Shown: positions 1 through 8,663 of the stretch, in pieces
Numbering within the stretch: position 1 is the stretch's first letter
How the letters are laid out: each line of letters begins with the position of its first letter
Program-made: the position numbers and the translations under genes
Source: Coprobacillus sp. CAG:698
Lineage (GTDB): Bacteria; Bacillota_I; Bacilli_A; ML615J-28; CAG-698
Assembly (NCBI GenBank): GCA_000431235.1
Contig: HF988733.1
Coordinates: forward strand, 42,358-106,357
Reading direction: 5' to 3'
DNA: 64,000 nucleotides
Notes under the pieces: generated by a model
Database searches by the model: none
What the model was told of the DNA's origin: nothing
Seen by the model: the letters and a program-made list of their open reading frames with translations, nothing else

Positions 1-171
1 CTAAAAAATGTGTTTAATCTAATAGATGTGTTTAATCTAATAGATGTGTTTAATCTAATAGATGTGTTTAAGTTGTTTAAGTTTTTTAATAGAAGAGATT
101 TTATTGAAACACTTATTTGTACAAGCATAGACGAGTATAATGATACAAATTATACAAGTAGGTTATTTTAA
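1..171 (+). CDS. 3' end of an unknown protein with VFNLID repeats (partial)
   Basis: Frame 1 is open from the first base of the window to a TAA at 169-171, so this looks like the C-terminal 56 residues of a gene that starts outside the window. The 18-bp tandem repeat at 8-70 is in frame and gives a repeated hexapeptide VFNLID, followed by a basic stretch KLFKFFNRRDFIE and a polar tail ending YTSRLF. The following lipoprotein starts 21 bp after the stop behind a good ribosome site, which would fit an operon. The family cannot be recognised from the tail, and the reading could be fortuitous in such AT-rich sequence. Confidence 0.45.
   Translation, partial: LKNVFNLIDVFNLIDVFNLIDVFKLFKFFNRRDFIETLICTSIDEYNDTNYTSRLF
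8..70 (+). repeat. 18-bp tandem repeat, 3.5 copies
   Basis: Three exact copies of ATGTGTTTAATCTAATAG at 8-25, 26-43 and 44-61, then a half copy to position 70. The unit is a multiple of three, so in frame 1 it lengthens a VFNLID peptide repeat without breaking the frame. Strand slippage could change the copy number. Confidence 0.9.
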
Positions 172-192
172 TGAAACATTAAAGGAGGAAAC

Positions 193-2646
193 ATGAAACT
201 AAAAAAAATTATTCTTTTGTTTGTCTTCGTTTTATTCCTTGGAATTCAATTTGGATGTAATAATCCTGAAAATGAAAGGGGAGAACGAGGTAATGATGGC
301 TTGACACCATACACTGGTGAAAATGGCAATTGGTGGATAGGTGATAAAGATACCTTGATTAAAGCACAAGGCCCACAAGGAGATGAAGGTGCTCCAGGAA
401 AAGATGGAACTCTAGGTGAAGATGGTCTTTCTGCTTATGAACTTTACGTAAAATATAATCCTTATTACAAGAGAAACGAAGAGACATGGGTTAAGGATTT
501 AGTAAATGGAAAATTGGCTATAGCATCTAAGGAGAACACTATTGATGCTATAGGTGAATTAGATGAAGGTTTTAGTTTTAAAACAAAGGGAAGAATTGTT
601 TATAAAGCAAAAGATTTTGCAATTATTGATGATGAAACAGCAAAACTATTATTGAAAATTGATGATGAATTTAAATATGTTGTTGGAGACTATTTATCAT
701 TAAAAGGTTCTATAATTAAAGAAAATAATATGAACATAATTGGCAAAGAAGTAGAATATGAAAAAATAGGTCATAAAGAAATTAAAAGTTCATATTATGA
801 TAAATTTGATGAAACTTCAGTGTTAAACTATTATGTGGAAAAGAAAAATGATCTTAAGTATATTGAATATACTGGAAAATTAAAATATGATAACAATTAT
901 TATGTTACAGAAAAGAAACCTACATTAACAATTACTAATTCAGAAATGATTGAGGGACTAGAAAACCTAAAAGATAATGAAGTGAAAATGAAAGGCTACT
1001 TATTAGGCAGTAATGAAAATATAGTATTTTATGCAACTTCAGTAGAAGAAAAAAAGATAACTGTTGAACAAGTTATGATTAAATGCGAAAGTACAATATA
1101 TTTAGGCTATAATCTAAGCAAAGCAGCTATAGTGTATCCTATAAATTCTCCTCAAGAAGTTGAATGGGAAATAGTCAACAAGGCTGTTGCATCTATTTCA
1201 AACGAAGGCGTAGTTAAAGGTATTAAAGAAGGCGAATTTAAGATAAGAGCAGTAAGTAAATATGATAGATCAAAAGCAAGTGAATGGATTACTGTGAAAG
1301 TTATCAATGAAAGTGAAGTTGTAACATCTCCTGATTATAGAGGATATGAAATTAAAATTATGACTGAACGACGTTTTGAATTTGATCCATTTTACAATGA
1401 AGAAAATGATTCAAGAACTTATACTAATCCTGACAAAATACATAAACAAGAAGTGTGGCGTAAAATTGAAAGTAAATACAATGTAAAGATTAATGTTGTT
1501 CCTGATCCTATGGAGGGCATGATAATAGCAAAAGATATGAATAAAATTGCAAAAAAATATGCCGAGTCAGGAGATTCTCCTATTGACATTATGATATTAA
1601 GATCTAATGATATTCCTAAATTAGTTAAAGATAATGTAATATATAGTTTGGATGAGGTAACTAATAAGTATGCATATGATGAAATGAATCCTGCTTATAA
1701 AGAATCTGTATATTATAAAGGAAGAATTTATGGACAACAAATTTATGCACATGAAGAAAATAGAACTTCTATTACAGGCTTTTTATACGATTATGGCTGG
1801 TTAACTAAGTTGAATGTTGAAGATCCAGCAAAAATGTTTAATGAAGGTAACTGGACTTACAGCAATTTTGCTAAGTGGGTTAACGATACACAAGAAAAAT
1901 TGGATGAAGATGAGTTTGTACTTCAAGCTTCTGGATATGTTTACTTTGGTGGAATGTCTACTGCTGCTGGAATAAAAATTTCCAATGCAAATGATTATTC
2001 TGTTAATTTAATGGAATATGAACAACTAGAGTTCACAAAAATGATGAAAGAATTAATAGCAAATGGTTGCGTATCAAGTCTTGACGACATAAGTTTTTAT
2101 GACAAACCAGGTGCAAGTTTTGAAAAAGGAAAAGTATTAATGACAACAGGAAACCTTTATCAGGCAAGCATATATTCAAATATTGATAATTTTGGATTTG
2201 TTCCTTTCCCATATCCAGATTATATGAATAAAGAAGATACAAAAATTATTTTAAATGATCGATTCTCATATATGTATATTAGAGGAAAAAAATATCCTGC
2301 AATTTCCTCATCTATAGTGATGACATATGAAAGAGTTTGGCAAATAATGAATGAATTATTCATAACAACAAAAAAGAATATGGATAAAGACGAAAACTTT
2401 AATTATGAAAATGAAATTGAGAAGAAAATAAGTAAATATATAGATAATCCTGCATCAATAGAGGCTATAATGTTCTATAACGAAAGTAGAATAATGTATG
2501 ATCCTTCTGAATATATTTTTTCATCAATGTATTCGTTAAAAGAATTTGCTAGTAATGTAATGGCGTATGACAAAGATTATGTAACTGAAGCGAAGAGCAG
2601 AACCGAAGAATTGGAATATGCATTGAAAGGACATTATAATCCTTAA
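193..2646 (+). CDS. Lipoprotein: collagen-like segment, Ig-like domain, solute-binding-protein-like domain
   Basis: Predicted surface lipoprotein of 817 residues. A basic N-terminus and hydrophobic helix lead to a lipobox-like QFGC with Cys22. Residues about 28-87 carry short Gly-X-Y runs (GERGNDG, GPQGDEGAPGKDG) like those in collagen-like bacterial surface proteins. Residues about 290-373 resemble a bacterial Ig-like (Big_2) domain, with the typical VASISNEGVVKGIKEG core. From about 383 to the end the sequence resembles family 1 extracellular solute-binding proteins (DYRGYEIKIMTERR start, later a TTGNLYQASIYS region). No permease or ATPase gene is next to it. The start has an AAAGGAGGAAAC ribosome site. 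A carbohydrate or peptide ligand is only inference; the order of domains is seen directly. Confidence 0.7.
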   Translation: MKLKKIILLFVFVLFLGIQFGCNNPENERGERGNDGLTPYTGENGNWWIGDKDTLIKAQGPQGDEGAPGKDGTLGEDGLSAYELYVKYNPYYKRNEETWVKDLVNGKLAIASKENTIDAIGELDEGFSFKTKGRIVYKAKDFAIIDDETAKLLLKIDDEFKYVVGDYLSLKGSIIKENNMNIIGKEVEYEKIGHKEIKSSYYDKFDETSVLNYYVEKKNDLKYIEYTGKLKYDNNYYVTEKKPTLTITNSEMIEGLENLKDNEVKMKGYLLGSNENIVFYATSVEEKKITVEQVMIKCESTIYLGYNLSKAAIVYPINSPQEVEWEIVNKAVASISNEGVVKGIKEGEFKIRAVSKYDRSKASEWITVKVINESEVVTSPDYRGYEIKIMTERRFEFDPFYNEENDSRTYTNPDKIHKQEVWRKIESKYNVKINVVPDPMEGMIIAKDMNKIAKKYAESGDSPIDIMILRSNDIPKLVKDNVIYSLDEVTNKYAYDEMNPAYKESVYYKGRIYGQQIYAHEENRTSITGFLYDYGWLTKLNVEDPAKMFNEGNWTYSNFAKWVNDTQEKLDEDEFVLQASGYVYFGGMSTAAGIKISNANDYSVNLMEYEQLEFTKMMKELIANGCVSSLDDISFYDKPGASFEKGKVLMTTGNLYQASIYSNIDNFGFVPFPYPDYMNKEDTKIILNDRFSYMYIRGKKYPAISSSIVMTYERVWQIMNELFITTKKNMDKDENFNYENEIEKKISKYIDNPASIEAIMFYNESRIMYDPSEYIFSSMYSLKEFASNVMAYDKDYVTEAKSRTEELEYALKGHYNP

Positions 2647-2710
2647 TTTAATAATATATATTTGAAAAAATTTAAGTTTTTAAAAAACTCTTGTGATTAT
2701 TATAATATTA

Positions 2711-2759
2711 AAAGTCAAGTTAAATGGTGTGTATACATGCAACTAACTTGACTTTTTTT
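2711..2759 (+). terminator. Rho-independent terminator after the collagen-like lipoprotein
   Basis: Stem AAAGTCAAGTTA (2711-2722) pairs with TAACTTGACTTT (2744-2755) and runs into a T tract. The rest of the 262-bp gap up to the next gene shows only a possible -10 TATAAT at 2877-2882 without a good -35. Confidence 0.85.
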
Positions 2760-2908
2760 ATTTAAGGTTTGTATATAGGTGCTCATTTCTATGAATAATT
2801 ATAGGCAATTAATTATAAAATGAAGGAGTTTTTTTAAATGACAAATTAATTTAAGTTTTATTTAAAGTTTTTATTATATAATTAATACATAAATGGAGGT
2901 AATTAATT

Positions 2909-5581
2909 ATGAAGAAAACTCTAATGTTTATATTGATGTTTATTATGATTCTGTGTTTTGTTGGATGCACAGACAAAACATGTACAGAACATGAAGAAGG
3001 TGACTGGGAAATAGTTACAGAAGCAACATGTGCTTCATATGGTGAGAAAGTAAAGAAATGCACAAAATGCGGGTTGGTATTAGAAACTGCTTCAATTGAG
3101 AAAAGTGATCATACTATAATTACTATAGAAGGTGTTGAACCTACGTGTTTAGAAAGTGGTTTGACTGAAGGCAGTAAATGTAGTGTTTGTGGGAAAATCA
3201 TCACAAGTCAAGATACAATAAAGGCATTAGGACATAAATATGTCCTTAGCGAGGAAAAAAGTAATTCCGAAATATTAGTATATGAGTGTACTCGTTGTGG
3301 TGATAGTTATACTGAAGAAAATACAACAGGATGTACAAATCATGAAGAAAGTGATTGGATTATTACTAAAGAACCTACATGTTTAGATAAAGGTTTGAAA
3401 ATAATAAAGTGTTTGAATTGTGGAGCAACTATCAAATCAGAAGAAATAGATAGTTTAGGACATAATGAAATCACTATTGCAAGGAAAGATGCAACATGTG
3501 AAGAAGATGGATTAACAGAAGGTATTAAATGTGATCGCTGTGGAAAGATAATCAAAGAACAAGAAGTCATTAATAAACTTAATCATAATTACGAACTTAT
3601 AACTACAGTGGCTTCTACAAAAACAACAGAAGGTTATCTTGAGTACAAATGCACTCGTTGTGAGAAAACGTATCGTGTAACTCTTCCACTAGTTACTGAT
3701 TATGATGAAACTAAGCCAATAAGTATAATTCTAAGTGATAACGGAAGCATTGTTCAAAATAGTAATGGTGGTGTTTTAATTGATAATAATGCTATAAAGA
3801 TAGTGCTAGCAGGGGAATATTCAATTACTGGCAAATTATCAGAAGGAAATATTGTTGTTAGTGTTAGTGAAAATGATGATGTAATAATTAATTTAGAAGG
3901 AGTAGAAATTACTTCATCAACAACACATCCAGTTTTTATTGAATCTGCTGATAAAGTAGAAATTAGTGCTAAATCAAAAACAGAAAATTATATTTATGAT
4001 AAAAGAGAATATAGTGATGCTGCAAGTGGAGGAGCTGTGTATGCTAAGTGTGATTTACAAATGAAAGGTAAAGGCAGTTTGACTATTGAATCAACATATA
4101 ATAATGGCTTAGCAACAACAAAAGATTTGAAAATTAAGAATTTAACTTTATATGTCAAAGCTGTAAACAATGCTATAAAGGGTAATGATTCTATAACAAT
4201 AGATTCAGGAACGATTAAAGCTGTTTCCACAAAAAATGATGCCTTGAAAACCACAGATTCAGATGTTTCTTCAAAAGGTAATCAAAGAGGAATAGTAACA
4301 ATAAATGAAGGAACAATAGATTTATATTCAGCATGTGATGGAATTGATGCTTCGTATGATGTTATCATCAATGGTGGAGTAATTAACATTTATACAGATA
4401 AATACTCTGAATATTCTGAAGAAGTACTTGTAACTAAAAGCAATATGTATATTAGATTATCTCAAAGAATGGGACGTACTGAATATTCATATAGCGTGAA
4501 ATTCTATGATGAAAATAATAACGTAACAATGGTAAATGCTAAGAATGTTACTGATGGACCAATGAGTTATGCGATATTAGATAAACCTAATAATGCTCAA
4601 AAAATGGTTTTATACGTATATAATAAAAGTCAAGTACAAGGAAGTGAAACATATGTCGCTTGTACAGATTTGCTTACTGTTCCTGAAAGCAAAGATTTGT
4701 ATAGTATTTCTAAAATATCGTCGGGACAAGTAAGTGGATCTTGGGGCAATTATTCTAGTAGCGGTAGACCTGGTGGATTCGGTCCTGGAGGAATGCAAGA
4801 TGGTAATCAAGATAAAGCTCTTTATTCATGCAAAGGTATAAAAGCTGATAATGAAATAACAATCAATGGTGGCAATATAAACATTAAATCTCATGATGAT
4901 GGTTTACATACTAATAATGATGTTACGTTAGAAAATGGTAGTACTGGTCTAGGAAATATAACTATCAATAATGGTAATATTACCATTTATTCTGATGATG
5001 ATGGTTTGCATGCTGATGAAACTGTTAATATAAAAGGTGGAAACATTATAATAACTAATTCTTATGAAGGAGTAGAAGGTGAATATATTAACTTTATTGG
5101 TGGCACTACGCAAATAAAGTCATCAGATGACGGAATTAATGCCTTAACAAATTTAAATATATCTGGTGGATTAATATATTTAGATGCAGATGGTGATGGA
5201 ATAGATTCTAATGGCACAATAACAATGAGTGGGGGAACTGTTCTCGCAATGGGGTCTAAAAATGGCGGTAATGGTGTATTAGATTTTGATCGAACATTTA
5301 CGTTCACCGGAGGAATACTTCTTGCCATAGGATGTCGTGGAATGGATCAAAAACCAACAGCAGCAAATGGTGCTACAGCAGTAGCTTCAACAATCCAAAC
5401 AACAACATCATCATATGTAAATGTTGTTTATAATGAAGAAATTATATGTACAATAAAAGTTACAAAGCAAAATCAAAATTATTGTGTATTAGCTTATGGT
5501 AGCGATTATAATGGCTCAAAAGTAACTATTACAACATCAACAGAAAACACATTAACTAATGATTTATATTTTGTAAAATAA
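2909..5581 (+). CDS. Lipoprotein with duplicated cysteine repeats and Cthe_2159-type beta-helix carbohydrate-binding domain
   Basis: Lipoprotein of 890 residues (lipobox CFVGC, Cys20). Residues about 25-262 are a twofold duplication of a unit of about 115 residues, each with three CxxC knuckles and a TCxxxG motif; blocks such as GLTEGSKCSVCGKII and GLTEGIKCDRCGKII recur. This type of repeat is common in clostridial surface proteins. From about residue 270 the chain has many short beta-helix-like repeats (INGGNINIKSHDDGLHTNND, GGTTQIKSSDDGINAL), the pattern of the Cthe_2159 family (DUF4353-type), whose founding member binds polysaccharides. A glycine-rich loop (GRPGGFGPGGMQDG, about 618-631) divides the helix in two. 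Role is probably glycan or cell-wall polymer binding at the surface; metal binding by the Cys units is inference. Ribosome site GGAGG at 2894-2898. Confidence 0.75.
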   Translation: MKKTLMFILMFIMILCFVGCTDKTCTEHEEGDWEIVTEATCASYGEKVKKCTKCGLVLETASIEKSDHTIITIEGVEPTCLESGLTEGSKCSVCGKIITSQDTIKALGHKYVLSEEKSNSEILVYECTRCGDSYTEENTTGCTNHEESDWIITKEPTCLDKGLKIIKCLNCGATIKSEEIDSLGHNEITIARKDATCEEDGLTEGIKCDRCGKIIKEQEVINKLNHNYELITTVASTKTTEGYLEYKCTRCEKTYRVTLPLVTDYDETKPISIILSDNGSIVQNSNGGVLIDNNAIKIVLAGEYSITGKLSEGNIVVSVSENDDVIINLEGVEITSSTTHPVFIESADKVEISAKSKTENYIYDKREYSDAASGGAVYAKCDLQMKGKGSLTIESTYNNGLATTKDLKIKNLTLYVKAVNNAIKGNDSITIDSGTIKAVSTKNDALKTTDSDVSSKGNQRGIVTINEGTIDLYSACDGIDASYDVIINGGVINIYTDKYSEYSEEVLVTKSNMYIRLSQRMGRTEYSYSVKFYDENNNVTMVNAKNVTDGPMSYAILDKPNNAQKMVLYVYNKSQVQGSETYVACTDLLTVPESKDLYSISKISSGQVSGSWGNYSSSGRPGGFGPGGMQDGNQDKALYSCKGIKADNEITINGGNINIKSHDDGLHTNNDVTLENGSTGLGNITINNGNITIYSDDDGLHADETVNIKGGNIIITNSYEGVEGEYINFIGGTTQIKSSDDGINALTNLNISGGLIYLDADGDGIDSNGTITMSGGTVLAMGSKNGGNGVLDFDRTFTFTGGILLAIGCRGMDQKPTAANGATAVASTIQTTTSSYVNVVYNEEIICTIKVTKQNQNYCVLAYGSDYNGSKVTITTSTENTLTNDLYFVK

Positions 5582-5589
5582 TCGTTTAT

Positions 5590-5615
5590 GTCTATCACTT
5601 TGTGATAGACTTTTT
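5590..5615 (+). terminator. Rho-independent terminator
   Basis: Perfect 9-bp stem GTCTATCAC / GTGATAGAC around a TTT loop, followed by five T. It closes the lipoprotein gene. Confidence 0.9.
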
Positions 5616-5705
5616 CACGTGAGAAAGCAAATTAAAAAAATATAAAATCTTATTTCTTTTTTTTGATAATTAGTGTATAATTTATATTAAGAATTGGTGA
5701 TAACT

Positions 5706-6572
5706 ATGTTAAAAAAAGAAGAACAACAATTACATCTTGAATATGAATATCCAAAAAAAACAAGTTTAAAGTATCCAAAAGATAAATTGTATTTTGAAAA
5801 AACAGTTACAATTCAACCTGACTTTAAACTTGATAAAAATGAATCATATAATGAACAATTTGAGCAAATAATGAGTCATTTCAAAGAAATAAAACCAGGT
5901 ATTGACAAAATTGTCAGTGATTATCTATTCTTAAAAATGTATAAATATGTTGCTAGAAGAGATGAGTATTATAATAAAGATGTTTTTATAATTGAAAAAT
6001 TAATTAATAAGTTAAAAGGTGATTATGCAATTACTAATAGATATATTGATATGCTTAAACGAAAAGAGTACATTACCTCAAAAGACATTGATGAAATGTA
6101 CAATAATGTTCTCTTTCTTAATGATTTTGTGAAAGGACTTAGTAAAGATATTACAAACTTTCGAAAAAAACATTATAAAGAATTTAAAATGTCAAGCTAC
6201 TTTATAGTTCAAGATAAATCTATCCAACAAATTGAAGAATTAAGTAAAAGAATAGATGATGAGGTAAAGAAATTTAAAAATATAACTGAAGCAAGCGATT
6301 ATTTTATTTATAATAGTGGTAAAGAAATTTCTGATTTAATTAATGAAATTTTAAATATTAACAAAAAAGGAGTAATGCTTGATTATCATTATTTCATAAA
6401 AGATGATGCTATAATATGTTTTACATACCCTGAGTGGATAGATTTAATGACGAAATTCAAATATGTCTTTAGTAAAATAAAAGGTAAAGTTGAGCTTACT
6501 GATAAATTTAAAGAATTATATAATATTATTGAAACAAGATTTGCAATAATACTAATCTCTAAGGAGTTATAA
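5706..6572 (+). CDS. Uncharacterised 288-residue protein, first gene of the housekeeping operon
   Basis: Not recognised. It is lysine- and glutamate-rich, mostly helical by eye, with no signal peptide, membrane segment or cysteine cluster; residues about 180-240 (EELSKRIDDEVKKF) look amphipathic and may form a coiled coil. I place the start at the ATG at 5706 because GGTGAT sits 6 bp before it; the frame is also open to a TTG at 5694. It ends directly before the PHP-domain gene (0 bp gap), so both are probably translated from one mRNA. An extended AT-rich -10 (TATAAT, 5676-5681) lies upstream without a clear -35. Confidence 0.75.
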   Translation: MLKKEEQQLHLEYEYPKKTSLKYPKDKLYFEKTVTIQPDFKLDKNESYNEQFEQIMSHFKEIKPGIDKIVSDYLFLKMYKYVARRDEYYNKDVFIIEKLINKLKGDYAITNRYIDMLKRKEYITSKDIDEMYNNVLFLNDFVKGLSKDITNFRKKHYKEFKMSSYFIVQDKSIQQIEELSKRIDDEVKKFKNITEASDYFIYNSGKEISDLINEILNINKKGVMLDYHYFIKDDAIICFTYPEWIDLMTKFKYVFSKIKGKVELTDKFKELYNIIETRFAIILISKEL

Positions 6573-7388
6573 ATGCGTGGCGAATTTCATATTCACACAA
6601 CATATTCTGATGGCGCTTTAAATGTTGATGAAATACTAAAGTTTCTTAAAGGAAAACTTGATTATTTTTCGATTACAGATCATGATTATATTGATGGAAG
6701 CATTGAAGCTTTTAATAAAGCGAAAGATTATAGTCTTAAAGCTATAATAGGTGTAGAAGTATCAACATACCTTAATGATGAAAGCGTCCATATATTAGCC
6801 TATTTTAAAGATGATAAAGACTTAGAACCGCTAAAAGAAAAATTAGCATTTATTGCTAGTGAACGTGTTAAAAGACTTTATATTATAAAATCTAGATTAA
6901 TGGAATATTTTAATATTGACCTTGATGTGACTAACCTTTTGCAAAAACATACAATTACAAGAGGAAGTATAGCTAGAGAAATAATAAGTCAAGGCTATAA
7001 ATACACAATAGAAGATCTTTTCAAAAATGTTATAGGAGTGGATTGTAAGGCTTACTATCCGAGTACAAAGATTATGCCAATGGAAGCAATAAATCTTATC
7101 CACAAGTGTCATGGGCTAGCAGTATTAGCTCATCCAGTGCTTCTCAAAAAGAATAAAATAGATGATATACTATTGATGCCGTTTGATGGAATTGAAGCTA
7201 TATATCCAGCTAACACTGAAAGCGAAGAAAAATTGTTTAAAGAAAAAGCACATAAAAAAAAGTTATTTATAACTTGCGGGAATGATTTTCATTACTTTGG
7301 TGACCCAAAGCATGCTGACCTGCTTACTTTAGGATTATATGATGAAGATTTAGAAATATTTATAAGGAAAGTAAATGAACTAAAATGA
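6573..7388 (+). CDS. PHP-domain metal-dependent phosphoesterase
   Basis: 271-residue PHP (polymerase and histidinol phosphatase) family protein. The N-terminus has the signature HIHTTYSDG (about residues 6-14), followed by SITDHDYIDG (about 33-42), and near the C-terminus GNDFHYFGDPKHA; these histidines and aspartates are the usual metal ligands. Relatives include the RNase AM/TrpH type 5'-3' exonuclease and histidinol-phosphatase-like enzymes; the exact substrate cannot be told from sequence. The stop overlaps the rsmB start (ATGA, 4 bp), showing translational coupling. Confidence 0.85.
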   Translation: MRGEFHIHTTYSDGALNVDEILKFLKGKLDYFSITDHDYIDGSIEAFNKAKDYSLKAIIGVEVSTYLNDESVHILAYFKDDKDLEPLKEKLAFIASERVKRLYIIKSRLMEYFNIDLDVTNLLQKHTITRGSIAREIISQGYKYTIEDLFKNVIGVDCKAYYPSTKIMPMEAINLIHKCHGLAVLAHPVLLKKNKIDDILLMPFDGIEAIYPANTESEEKLFKEKAHKKKLFITCGNDFHYFGDPKHADLLTLGLYDEDLEIFIRKVNELK

Positions 7389-8662
7389 ATGTTAGAAAAT
7401 TAGCTGTTGAAGCCCTTGATAAAATTCTTGATAAAGGAGCTTATTCAAATATTATTGTTAACGAGTATTTGTCAAAGTTTGAATTATCAAGTGAAGATAA
7501 AGGACTATTTACAAATTTAATATATGGAACACTACAAAATTTAATAACAATAGAATATTATTTAGAGCCATTTTTAGTTAAGAAGAAACCTAAACATTAT
7601 ATTATGAATCTTTTATGTATGGCTGTATACCAAATTGTCTATTTAGATATACCTAATTATGCTATTTTAGATGAAACGGTAAAAATTGCTCGTTTAAAGG
7701 ATGAACGTATAGCTTCTTTTGTAAATGGAGTTTTGAGAAACTTTTTGCGTAATCCTCTTAATGATATTGAAGAACTAAAGATTAAAGGAAACAATATGCG
7801 CTATTTATCGGTTAAATATTCACATCCAGAATGGTTAATTGCATTTTTTCTTAAGGATTACAAAATGGAATGCTTAGAACAAATTTTAGCTGAAAATAAT
7901 AAAGTTAAATATGATGCTATTAGGGTTAATACATTAAAATCAGACAAAGAAACAGTAATTAAAAATCTTGAGGAAAATAATATTCCTTATGAAAACATAG
8001 ATATTGTAAATAATGGACTTATTATTAAAAAACCTATTTTTGAGACAGAGATGTTTAAAAATGGTTTAGTTACAATTCAAGATATATCAAGTCAAATGGT
8101 TTCGGAAATTGCTAATCCTGATAAAAATTCTATTATAATTGATTTGTGCAGTGCTCCTGGTGGTAAAAGTGCACATCTTGCCGCAATTATGAATAATACG
8201 GGAAGGATTTTTTCATGTGATGTTTATCCTAACAAAATAAAACTTATGAAAGATTTATTTAAGAGATTAGGTGTAACTAATGCAACTTGTGAGCAGATAG
8301 ATGCACGTGAAGTTAGCTCGATAGTGAAAGAAGAATCTTTTGATTATGTAATTGCAGATGTACCTTGTAGTGGTTTAGGTGTTATCTCACATAAAATAGA
8401 TTTAAAGTATCGAATTAATTTAGATTCGATTAATGAAATAATAGCATTACAAAAAGAAATATTAGCAAAAACAAAAGACTTGGTTAAAAAGGGTGGATAT
8501 TATATCTATTCTACATGCACAATAAATAAAGATGAAAATGAAAAAATGATAAAAGCTTTCATAAGCGAAAATAATAATTTTGAAGTAGTTTTTGAAAAAC
8601 AAATTTTACCTCAAGATTATCATAGTGATGGCTTTTATATATGTAAAATGAGGAGAAAATAA
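7385..8662 (+). CDS. rsmB: 16S rRNA (cytosine-967 C5)-methyltransferase RsmB
   Basis: Transfers a methyl group from S-adenosylmethionine to C5 of a cytosine in 16S rRNA. 425 residues: an N-terminal NusB-like helical domain (about 1-135) and a Rossmann methyltransferase domain. SAM-binding motif DLCSAPGGKSAHLA at about 253, first catalytic cysteine region ADVPCSGLG at about 324, and STCT at about 376, giving the two cysteines expected of m5C RNA methyltransferases. Position before rlmN matches the Bacillus order. Confidence 0.93.
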   Translation: MNVRKLAVEALDKILDKGAYSNIIVNEYLSKFELSSEDKGLFTNLIYGTLQNLITIEYYLEPFLVKKKPKHYIMNLLCMAVYQIVYLDIPNYAILDETVKIARLKDERIASFVNGVLRNFLRNPLNDIEELKIKGNNMRYLSVKYSHPEWLIAFFLKDYKMECLEQILAENNKVKYDAIRVNTLKSDKETVIKNLEENNIPYENIDIVNNGLIIKKPIFETEMFKNGLVTIQDISSQMVSEIANPDKNSIIIDLCSAPGGKSAHLAAIMNNTGRIFSCDVYPNKIKLMKDLFKRLGVTNATCEQIDAREVSSIVKEESFDYVIADVPCSGLGVISHKIDLKYRINLDSINEIIALQKEILAKTKDLVKKGGYYIYSTCTINKDENEKMIKAFISENNNFEVVFEKQILPQDYHSDGFYICKMRRK

Positions 8663-8663
8663 C

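Noticed and set aside
8..70. Short direct repeats at the window start as a CRISPR array
   Set aside because: The copies are directly adjacent with no spacers and the unit is only 18 bp; a simple tandem repeat.
2838..2849. Three-codon leader peptide (ATG ACA AAT TAA) before the cysteine-repeat lipoprotein
   Set aside because: A GAAGGAG precedes it, but a tripeptide frame in AT-rich sequence is expected by chance and no attenuator stem follows.
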